Assembly (NCBI GenBank): GCA_015485455.1
Contig: WFTN01000290.1
Span: 1-11,201, forward strand
Origin: Planctomycetota bacterium
GTDB lineage: Bacteria; Planctomycetota; GCA-002687715; DRQF01
Length of the DNA stretch: 11,201 nucleotides
Reading direction: 5' to 3'
Of the stretch, positions 1 through 5,827 are shown piece after piece. Numbering within the stretch: the stretch's first letter is position 1; each line of letters starts with the position of its first letter. Both the position numbers and the translations under genes were made by a program. The notes beneath the pieces were generated by a model. It was given only the letters and a program-made list of their open reading frames with translations, was not told the origin of the DNA and did no database searches.

Positions 1-17
1 ACTGGGAGCCGTGGCAT

Positions 18-103
18 CCCGCCGCTTCTTGGCCATCCAAAAAGAACCAAGGACCCCTAAAATACCCCTCCATCTTGGTCGTGCCCCGCCGCTTCGTGGT
101 CAT
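18..103 (+). repeat. Imperfect direct repeat pair, 19 bp, 67-bp period
   Basis: Copies lie at 18-36 (CCCGCCGCTTCTTGGCCAT) and 85-103 (CCCGCCGCTTCGTGGTCAT), matching at 17 of 19 positions. Weaker similarity extends a few bases on either side. Because 67 is not a multiple of three, the two copies are in different frames, yet both can be read as similar peptides (ASRRFLAI and VPRRFVVI). The array may extend upstream of the window. The pair could be regulator sites, the edge of a dispersed repeat, or remnants of a duplicated segment; the sequence does not decide this. Confidence 0.45.
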
Positions 104-146
104 TTTGAGAAACCCCCAAAGCCAAGAGGCTTGGGGAAGCAAAAAA

Positions 147-437
147 ATGGTGATGGTGTCAATCCTGCACGGTGTTCGGAATCCGTACAGACGCCGGGTG
201 GGCGTGGGCCTAGCCCTCCTGCAACTTCTACGAGTTGCAGGATGGAGCCAAGCCTTGATCGCCATAACTTCCTACCATCACAGGAGCAAAGCCTCTCAAG
301 GGAATTGTTCTCTTTCTTCGATCGGGATTCTTCAACTGGGCATTCGTGGCATAGTGGTTGCTATGGTCCATTGGGTCATTTTTTTCCCGAAAGAAATTCT
401 GACCGCATTTGTTCGATTGAGCCGTTGCCTTCTATGA
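147..437 (+). CDS. Possible small membrane protein (doubtful)
   Basis: This is a 96-codon frame from the ATG at 147, preceded by GGGGAAG (133-139) at a workable distance. I do not recognise the product. It has a basic patch (RRR near residue 16) followed by a hydrophobic stretch (VGVGLALLQLL), and a second hydrophobic stretch (GIVVAMVHWVIFF) before a basic tail, so a two-helix membrane peptide is conceivable. Against it: the second half looks poor in coding character, and the perfect inverted repeat at 217-242 and the sigma-54-like promoter at 347-362 both fall inside it. An open frame arising by chance in a regulatory region is at least as likely. Confidence 0.2.
   Translation: MVMVSILHGVRNPYRRRVGVGLALLQLLRVAGWSQALIAITSYHHRSKASQGNCSLSSIGILQLGIRGIVVAMVHWVIFFPKEILTAFVRLSRCLL
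217..242. promoter_or_regulatory. Perfect 10-bp inverted repeat, possible activator site
   Basis: TCCTGCAACT (217-226) and AGTTGCAGGA (233-242) are exact reverse complements separated by 6 bases. No T-run follows, so this is not an intrinsic terminator. Its centre lies about 143 bp upstream of the start site predicted from the -24/-12 element at 347-362, within the range where sigma-54 enhancer-binding proteins usually bind. A dyad DNA site for such an activator is my preferred reading; an RNA hairpin of an unknown transcript is the alternative. Confidence 0.4.
347..362 (+). promoter_or_regulatory. Candidate sigma-54 (-24/-12) promoter
   Basis: TGGCATAGTGGTTGCT matches the sigma-54 consensus TGGCAC-N5-TTGCW, with the invariant GG (348-349) and GC (360-361) separated by the required 10 bases. 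The one clear deviation is T for C at the sixth base. The predicted start is near 373, giving a leader of about 175 nt before the GTG at 548. Known context: exopolysaccharide clusters in several Gram-negative groups are driven by sigma-54 and response-regulator activators. No comparable sigma-70 promoter stood out. Chance matches to this motif do occur. Confidence 0.4.
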
Positions 438-533
438 CTCAAGGCGAGCACCGAATGAGCCAGCTACCCGGGGCCACATGTGCACGCCTTCCTCATCAAG
501 TGTGTCGTGGGAATGCCAAAGTGGACGTGATTC

Positions 534-540
534 AAGGAGA
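534..540 (+). promoter_or_regulatory. Shine-Dalgarno sequence fixing the GTG start at 548
   Basis: AAGGAGA is a near-perfect anti-16S match, with 7 bases between it and the GTG at 548. That GTG immediately precedes a textbook signal peptide, which settles the start against the in-frame ATG far upstream at base 11. Confidence 0.85.
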
Positions 541-547
541 CTGTGTC

Positions 548-2278
548 GTGTGGATACGAAGTAAGATATTGTTTGTGGTCCTGGTGCTGGCTTTGACCAA
601 CGTCGCTTGGGCCGACACGGTTACGGGAGTTGTGGTGAATTCCCTGGGCCAGCCTATTCCAGGGGCGACCGTGGAGGTTTATCGGGAAGGTTCTTCGGTT
701 GTCACCAATGCCGTTGGTGGCTTTACCTTGAACTTGGTCAGCGGTACTTACAGTTTTCAGATTATTCCACCTGCTGGAATGCTCTTGGCACCGGGCATCG
801 TCGCAGGCTTCGTGGTGAACGGGCCGAGTTCGATGGGCAACGTGACCTTAGAGGCTGGGGTCCTGCTTTCTGGCATCGTGCGCGACACTGGCAACGCTCC
901 TATTGTGAATGGCGACTTGGACGTTTTTGATGACCTTACAGGGATCAAGTTCAACACCCCTGGGGACAAGACGACAGTGACCGGGTCATTCTCATTGCGG
1001 GTGCCGGCGCGCCTGCTGCGCCTGCGAGCTGAACCAGCCGCTGGCCAGATTCTTGTAGCCCAGATACAAACCCTGAACGTCACTGCTTCCATGTCTGTCG
1101 GCACGATCGTTCTACCCCAGGGTTTCATCCTGTCGGGGACTGTACGAGATTCCGTCACGTCTGCGGTTCTGTCCGGGGTTGATATCGACGTGGACGATCT
1201 GAGCACAGGTGTTCGTATTCAAACTCCAGGTGACAACACCAATGCCGCGGGAGTCTTTTCAGTCATTGTTCCCGCAGGTTTCTACACCGTGTCATTCGAA
1301 AGGTCAGCAGGACAACTCTACGTCGGTTATCAGGAGATTGTCTTCGTCAACAATGCCCCCACCAATATGGGGTTTGTGGCCATGGAGGCCGGGATCTCCA
1401 TCAGCGGCACTTTGGTGGATGGAAATGGTTTTCCTGTGGCGAACGCTGACTTGGATGTCAGGTCGGATGCAGGAGACGCCATTGTCTATACCCCCGGAGA
1501 TGCCACGGAGTATGATGGGACATTCGAGGTTGTTGTTCCTGCAGGCAACTACCGGGTCGTTTTTCAGCCTACTCTCGCCAGCTCACTTTTGGCTAAGACG
1601 ACAACTGTTCAATCCTTCGCGGCCTCGACGAACTTGGGCAACGTGACGGTGCAATTGGGACAACTTTTGTCCGGGCGCATTACGGCCTTTGCATCCGTTG
1701 CCCCTCAAGTTCGCTGCGCTGTACTTCTGAACGATTCTGTTTCTGGGCTTCCTATCGAAACTGGCGACAACCTGACCGATGCTAATGGCGACTATGCCAT
1801 CATCGTACCTACGGGAACTTTCGATATCACTCTGAAGACGAGGAAGGGGAGTCTGGCCCGTGATCGCGTCTATCCTTCCGTTGTGGTGGCAGGGCCGACG
1901 ACCTTCAATGGTAGCCTACAATTGTTGCCGATGTTCGTGTATGTCGATGACCCGGCATTCCCTGAACCGCAAGTGGTGCTTGCTGGGTCTCCCCAACTGT
2001 TCATCACCGTCGCGATTTACAATCCGAACGGGATTACAACGGGAACTTTCTTGGAAGCGGAGGTGGAAGGTCCATTTGGGACTATCACCACATTGCTGAC
2101 AGGCTCACCCACCGTTCTCGCCGCTGGGCAAGTTATCTTTGCTCAGTTTCTTGCGGTACCTTTGCCTCCCTTCCCGGCCTCCTTATCGGGACTACCCCAC
2201 AAATTTAGGATTCGCCTGCGGGATCCTATGGACAACAGTGAAGTCGATGTGGATGAGTTTGTTTACTTCCCCCAATAG
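548..2278 (+). CDS. Secreted five-repeat carboxypeptidase-regulatory-like protein
   Basis: This is a 576-residue exported protein. The GTG start is supported by AAGGAGA seven bases upstream and by a signal peptide: basic start (R4, K6), hydrophobic core (ILFVVLVLAL) and a probable cleavage after VAWA at residue 22. Residues 23 to about 461 are five beta-sandwich repeats of the carboxypeptidase-regulatory / transthyretin-like type, each opening with a Ser/Thr-Gly pair (glycines 27, 109, 197, 287, 376; spacing 82-90). Each has a G-x-F/Y strand then VP-x-G-x-Y or a variant. Repeats 2-4 share an acidic D-L/I-D-V segment followed by TPGD. Residues about 462-576 form a separate domain that I do not recognise, possibly Ig-like. 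There is no catalytic motif, no PEP-CTERM, LPXTG or lipobox anchor and no C-terminal helix, so the protein is probably released or bound to the surface through glycan or protein contacts. As first gene of a glycan operon it may be a matrix or polymer-associated protein (inference). Confidence 0.85.
   Translation: MWIRSKILFVVLVLALTNVAWADTVTGVVVNSLGQPIPGATVEVYREGSSVVTNAVGGFTLNLVSGTYSFQIIPPAGMLLAPGIVAGFVVNGPSSMGNVTLEAGVLLSGIVRDTGNAPIVNGDLDVFDDLTGIKFNTPGDKTTVTGSFSLRVPARLLRLRAEPAAGQILVAQIQTLNVTASMSVGTIVLPQGFILSGTVRDSVTSAVLSGVDIDVDDLSTGVRIQTPGDNTNAAGVFSVIVPAGFYTVSFERSAGQLYVGYQEIVFVNNAPTNMGFVAMEAGISISGTLVDGNGFPVANADLDVRSDAGDAIVYTPGDATEYDGTFEVVVPAGNYRVVFQPTLASSLLAKTTTVQSFAASTNLGNVTVQLGQLLSGRITAFASVAPQVRCAVLLNDSVSGLPIETGDNLTDANGDYAIIVPTGTFDITLKTRKGSLARDRVYPSVVVAGPTTFNGSLQLLPMFVYVDDPAFPEPQVVLAGSPQLFITVAIYNPNGITTGTFLEAEVEGPFGTITTLLTGSPTVLAAGQVIFAQFLAVPLPPFPASLSGLPHKFRIRLRDPMDNSEVDVDEFVYFPQ
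614..1930 (+). repeat. Five degenerate 82-90-residue protein repeats
   Basis: The repeat starts are visible at codons for TGVVV (residue 26), SGIVRD (108), SGTVRD (196), SGTLVD (286) and SGRITA (375). Copies 2, 3 and 4 carry the extra acidic element: DLDVFDDLTG, DIDVDDLSTG and DLDVRSDAGD, each followed a few residues later by TPGD. Copy 1 lacks this element and looks like the canonical domain. Copy 5 has only a partial version (ETGDNLTDANGD). The DNA itself is well diverged, so this is an old internal amplification under protein-level selection rather than a recent DNA duplication. Confidence 0.75.
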
Positions 2279-2302
2279 ATCGACCCTGTTGGCAAGTTTT
2301 CT

Positions 2303-2308
2303 TGGAGA
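2303..2308 (+). promoter_or_regulatory. Ribosome binding site for the gene at 2317
   Basis: TGGAGA lies 8-9 bases upstream of the ATG at 2317. An in-frame TTG at 2302 overlaps this motif and would remove the gene's own ribosome binding site, so the ATG is chosen. The 38-bp gap after the preceding stop holds no hairpin or T-run, which argues that the two genes are co-transcribed. Confidence 0.7.
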
Positions 2309-2316
2309 TACGGTTC

Positions 2317-3522
2317 ATGCGCGTTCTTATCTATAGTCATGATACATATGGGTTGGGCCACCTCAGGCGCAGCCTGGTGATGGCCCGCGCATTGGCGACT
2401 TCCCATTTGGGTGCTTCGGTCTTGATTGCCACGGGATCGCCTCGCGCCCATGCCTTTGAGTTGCCGCCAAACTGCGACACACTCAAGATGCCTTCCATTC
2501 TTAAGCAGACCGATGGAACCTATGCCGCTCGTGATCTCGATTTGTCCTTGGAAGAGGTGGTGGCGTTAAGGGCTAACTTGCTGTGCAGTACTTTTCGCGA
2601 CTTTGCTCCAGACCTTATCATTGTCGATCATGCCCCGGTTGGAGTTGAGGGCGAGTTGTTTCCCTTGTTGCAGTCGATTCGTGAAGCGGATCCAAAGCCG
2701 AAATTAGTCTTGGGAATGCGTGACATCGTTGACGATGCCGAATTGACCGAGAGGGCTTGGCGCAAAACCGGTGGGTTCTCTGCCATTGAAGACGACTACG
2801 ATCGCGTATTCGTGTATGGGGAATCCTGGGTTCCAACCACGGCCGTCGAGATGGGACTTGAGGCCCTGATCGACACCAAAGGCGAACAGAAAGTCCGGCA
2901 TCTTGGCTACTTGGCTCCAGAGAGCCCGCGATGCCAAGCAAGTAGGCGTTTTTTGGTGACCGCCGGGGGAGGGGGCGATGGGCATGCGCTCTTGCGTTCA
3001 TTCATTGGTTTTCTCTCCCGGCGTTCGGCAGGTGATGTGGCGGTCGATATCGTTACCGGTCCGTTCTTGTCTGAAAGACGATTCGAGACCATCCGGGCGC
3101 AAGTGGACGACTTGGATGGCCACGATGTTCAGCTTATTCGCTTCGATCCGCAAATTGCTCACCGTGTGGCTGCTGCCAGAGGAGTTATTGGCATGGCAGG
3201 GTACAACACAGTTGCAGAGATTATGTCTTCGGATCGTAGAGCCCTCCTTGTCCCACGGGAAGTCCCTCGTGTTGAGCAGTTGCTTCGGGCCCAGCGCTTG
3301 AGCAAAGTTTGCGGCTTCTCGTGGTGTCGTTTGAGTGAACTCTCCGACGGGACATTCCAAGAATTCATCGACGATTGCATTGACCCCAAGGCCAAGGCGG
3401 TTCCTTCGATGGTAATGAATGGTGCCCAGCGTTTGGTCGAGGAGGTCGAAGAGCTTCTTGCGGACGGCGCCTTCACTGATTTGGGACCAGGAGAGTCAAT
3501 GTTCCGCGAGAATGCGCGATGA
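2317..3522 (+). CDS. MurG/GT28-like glycosyltransferase
   Basis: A 401-residue predicted GT-B glycosyltransferase that probably transfers a sugar from a nucleotide donor onto a growing glycan at the cytoplasmic side. The N-terminus (RVLIYSHDTYGLGHLRRSL) has the glycine-histidine loop of GT28-like enzymes seen in COG4671-type proteins. The C-terminal half opens with a glycine-rich loop, VTAGGGGDG (residues 214-222). It carries GMAGYNTVAE (292-301), equivalent to the MurG GG-x-NT-x-E donor loop, and REVPRVEQLLRAQRL with E320-Q321, the usual sugar-nucleotide contact region. There is no signal peptide or membrane helix. The length fits the family. The stop overlaps the next start by ATGA (3519-3522). 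Donor and acceptor cannot be told from sequence. It is less likely to be MurG itself, because the gene sits in a surface glycan cluster and not with division genes. Confidence 0.82.
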   Translation: MRVLIYSHDTYGLGHLRRSLVMARALATSHLGASVLIATGSPRAHAFELPPNCDTLKMPSILKQTDGTYAARDLDLSLEEVVALRANLLCSTFRDFAPDLIIVDHAPVGVEGELFPLLQSIREADPKPKLVLGMRDIVDDAELTERAWRKTGGFSAIEDDYDRVFVYGESWVPTTAVEMGLEALIDTKGEQKVRHLGYLAPESPRCQASRRFLVTAGGGGDGHALLRSFIGFLSRRSAGDVAVDIVTGPFLSERRFETIRAQVDDLDGHDVQLIRFDPQIAHRVAAARGVIGMAGYNTVAEIMSSDRRALLVPREVPRVEQLLRAQRLSKVCGFSWCRLSELSDGTFQEFIDDCIDPKAKAVPSMVMNGAQRLVEEVEELLADGAFTDLGPGESMFRENAR

Positions 3523-4721
3523 AGATTGCCTATGTGTTGAAGAAGTTTCCTCGACTTTCAGAAACCTTCATTCTGAATGAGATCTTAGGCTTGGAAGAGC
3601 TTGGCCATGAAGTCGTCGTGTTTACGCTGAAAGTCGCTGACGACGAACCGAGACATGGTGACTTAGAGAAGTTAAAAGCGCTGATCGTCCTTGTGCCTAA
3701 GGAGTCCGATGGTGGAGTGGTCGAAGACTCTCAACAGCTTCGTGCACTGATTGAGGCACTCCCTGAGCAAAGACGGCCTAAAATCGTGGCCCAAGGGCAA
3801 GGGGTTCTACAGTTGTGCGCTGATCATTCGGTCGACCACCTTCACGCTCATTTCATGACGGTGGCGAGTCATGTGGCCGCCGTCTGTCGTTTGAGCGGCG
3901 GACCTTCATTTTCAGTCACAGCCCACGCTAAGGATATATTTCGCCATGGCATTGACAAAGGGGTGTTTCGTCGAGTCGCCAAGGCTGCAAAGTCGGTCGT
4001 GACTGTCAGCTATTTTAATCGCCGCTACATCATCGATCGGTTTTTGAGCGAGTGCCCTGAGAAGGTGAGGATGGTCTACAACGGTCTGCCCCTTGAGGAC
4101 ACTTTCGATGTTGGGCGAAAAATCGAGCGAGAAGAAAACCATGTATTGGCTGTGGGCCGTTTGGTGGAGAAAAAGGGCTTTGACATCCTCATTCGTGCTT
4201 GTCACTTGCTGCGTCAAAATGGCAAGTCTCTTCGTTTATCCATTGTTGGCCAAGGTGATGAACAGGGGGCACTCACCCAGCTCGTTCATGACCTTGAGTT
4301 AGATGACATCGTGACAATGACAGGTCCATTACCGAGAGAGGAAGTGAAGGCCTTGATGGAAAGTGCCAAGCTCTTCGTCCTCCCATGTCGTGAGGGTAAA
4401 GACGGGAACCGTGATGCCTTGCCGACTGTCCTTATCGAAGCACTGTCTTGTGGGCTCCCGGTTGTATCAACGCTTATGGTCGGCATTCCAGAGATTGTCG
4501 GGGATGATGAATGTGGGATCTTGGTTCCTGTGGACGATTTTGAAACCACTGCCGTTGCGATGAAGAGCTTACTGGATGATCAAGTCTTATGGAGCACTTG
4601 TTCTGAGCGGGGACCCATTCGAACTCGAGAACTATTTGATCGTAGAAAAACTCTTCCGCAGATTGTTCAAGTTTTTGCTGACCAAGAAACAACAATGGAA
4701 CAACGTGGCGGGATAGAATGA
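3519..4721 (+). CDS. GT4-family glycosyltransferase (WcaL-like)
   Basis: A 400-residue retaining GT-B glycosyltransferase. The opening KIAYVLKKFPRLSETFILNE is typical of the colanic-acid WcaL-like branch of GT4. DHLHAHF (106-112) and TAHAKDIF (134-141) form the acceptor-side histidine motifs, AVGRLVEKKG (211-220) begins the donor-binding domain, and the E-x7-E motif appears as D299-x7-E307 followed by SCGLPVVST and GIPEIV. Aspartate at the first position is a conservative replacement. The protein is cytoplasmic and has no export signal. The start codon overlaps the stop of the preceding gene (ATGA) and no strong ribosome site precedes it, so translation is probably coupled. The likely role is adding one sugar residue to the repeat unit of the locus's polysaccharide; sugar specificity is not readable. 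Confidence 0.87.
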   Translation: MKIAYVLKKFPRLSETFILNEILGLEELGHEVVVFTLKVADDEPRHGDLEKLKALIVLVPKESDGGVVEDSQQLRALIEALPEQRRPKIVAQGQGVLQLCADHSVDHLHAHFMTVASHVAAVCRLSGGPSFSVTAHAKDIFRHGIDKGVFRRVAKAAKSVVTVSYFNRRYIIDRFLSECPEKVRMVYNGLPLEDTFDVGRKIEREENHVLAVGRLVEKKGFDILIRACHLLRQNGKSLRLSIVGQGDEQGALTQLVHDLELDDIVTMTGPLPREEVKALMESAKLFVLPCREGKDGNRDALPTVLIEALSCGLPVVSTLMVGIPEIVGDDECGILVPVDDFETTAVAMKSLLDDQVLWSTCSERGPIRTRELFDRRKTLPQIVQVFADQETTMEQRGGIE

Positions 4722-5827
4722 GAATTCTCGCAGTGAATGCTGATCGTGGCATTGCTCCAGACGGGAGCAAGGGAGCGGCGATTCACTTACGCAGTGTTCT
4801 CAATGCCTTTGTGGCGCAAGGGAATTCTGTTCTTCTTCATACTCAAAGGTCGCCAAAGTCTTTGGATGGGCTCCGATTTAAGGTGAAGACTGGGGTGACA
4901 CGGGAGCAGCTTGTTGACTCGATCGAATCATTCGATGCCGAGGTGGTTTTTGAACGTTATTCCCTCAACGGGGCTTCTGGCATCGATGCGGCTTTGCAAA
5001 CAAGTAGGCTTTTTGCACTTGAGGTCAATTCTCCTCTCTTCGCCGAGGCCAGCTTGCATCGTCCCACAACGATCACGGAAGAAAGTCAAAAAGTCGAAAA
5101 TCGGCTTTGGCGAGAGGCTGATTTCGTTTTTCCTGTCTCCACCTATTTGCAAGAGAGAATAAAAGATGTCCGGGGTCATAGCCGGGGAGTAGTCTTCATG
5201 CCCAATGGCGTTTGCCAGTCAGAATTTGCATCCGTTTCCAAGCGCCAAACCACTCAAGAAGTGAAAACTCTTGCTTTCTTGGGACATCCGAAACCCTGGC
5301 ATGGAACGGCATTGCTTCTTGAGGCCATGGAGTCCTTGCTAGCCGCCAAGAAAAACGTGCGCTTGCTCGTGATTGGTGGTGGACCCGGAGGTGACGATAT
5401 CCGCTCTCGTTTCGAAGAAGCGGGACTGGGGGAAAACCTCGAGGTGACCGGACCTCTTTGCCATGAGGATGCAATTGTTCGTTTGAGTTCTTGCGATCTT
5501 TCCTTAGCCCCTTATGCTCAAAATGATTCTTTCTATTTTTGTCCACTTAAGGTCATTGAGAGTTTGGCAGCAGGAGTTCCATTGGTGGCGTCGCTGATTG
5601 GGGACATTAAATTCTTGACGGGCGGGCACGCTCGTCTCTGCCGCCCCGGTGATGCCGGACATTTGGCGGAAAGTATTGTCGCTCTCCTGGAGCAGCCAGA
5701 AGAGAGCCAAAGAATGGCTCGAGCGGGGCGTGAACACGTCCTCAAGCATCATACCTGGAAATCGAATGTGAGACGTATGGTTGAGCACATCGATTCTCTT
5801 CGTCGAGGCCAGAATTCTCTGATATGA
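4718..5827 (+). CDS. GT4-family glycosyltransferase
   Basis: A 369-residue GT-B enzyme of a GT4 branch often met in exopolysaccharide clusters. Visible family marks are VVFERYSLNGASG in the N-terminal domain, ALEVNSPLFAEA, and a conserved E-x-R-x-W-x-x-AD-x-VFPVS run. AFLGHPKPWHG (from residue 186) starts the donor domain and FYFCPLKVIESLAAGVPLVAS carries catalytic-type E281. In this branch the first Glu of the E-x7-E motif is normally replaced by an aromatic residue, so its absence is not a defect. Start and stop both overlap their neighbours by ATGA. The N-terminus MRILAVNADRGIAPDGSKGA resembles the glycogen-synthase-like donor/acceptor loop with K and G residues. It probably adds a different sugar from the preceding GT4 enzyme. 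Confidence 0.85.
   Translation: MRILAVNADRGIAPDGSKGAAIHLRSVLNAFVAQGNSVLLHTQRSPKSLDGLRFKVKTGVTREQLVDSIESFDAEVVFERYSLNGASGIDAALQTSRLFALEVNSPLFAEASLHRPTTITEESQKVENRLWREADFVFPVSTYLQERIKDVRGHSRGVVFMPNGVCQSEFASVSKRQTTQEVKTLAFLGHPKPWHGTALLLEAMESLLAAKKNVRLLVIGGGPGGDDIRSRFEEAGLGENLEVTGPLCHEDAIVRLSSCDLSLAPYAQNDSFYFCPLKVIESLAAGVPLVASLIGDIKFLTGGHARLCRPGDAGHLAESIVALLEQPEESQRMARAGREHVLKHHTWKSNVRRMVEHIDSLRRGQNSLI

Larger units (their letters stand above)
1..547 (+). other. Upstream leader region without a convincing gene
   Basis: I see no recognisable protein in this stretch. The frame of the downstream secreted protein stays open back to base 11, but its translation there is basic, proline- and serine-rich and would place the signal peptide about 180 residues inside the protein, so I treat it as untranslated. 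A second overlapping open frame (147-437) is listed separately with low confidence. What the region does hold is a 67-bp-spaced imperfect direct repeat, a perfect inverted repeat, a sigma-54-like promoter and the ribosome binding site of the first operon gene. That is the architecture of a regulated control region. No intrinsic terminator of an upstream gene is visible. Confidence 0.6.

Noticed and set aside
217..242. Inverted repeat as an intrinsic terminator of an upstream gene
   Set aside because: The stem is not followed by a T-run and no gene is seen ending just upstream.
11..547. N-terminal extension of the secreted repeat protein from the ATG at base 11
   Set aside because: It would bury a clear signal peptide about 180 residues inside the protein. 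The GTG at 548 has AAGGAGA at ideal spacing, and the extension has no domain-like sequence.
373..547. Riboswitch in the leader (cyclic-di-GMP or cobalamin type)
   Set aside because: A stretch near 454-477 (GAGCCAGCTACCCGGGG) faintly recalls the 3' parts of such elements, but the conserved cores (GCAAAGCC for c-di-GMP, the GCCCCCGCAAC region for cobalamin) are absent.
757..1206. 149-codon minus-strand open frame opposite the repeat protein
   Set aside because: It is antisense to a well-supported gene, its Arg/Ser/Thr-rich composition is typical of shadow frames, and it has no recognisable domain.
2302..2316. TTG start at 2302 for the GT28-like enzyme
   Set aside because: The TTG lies within the ribosome binding site of the ATG at 2317, and the family N-terminus (RVLIYSHDTYG) begins right after that ATG.
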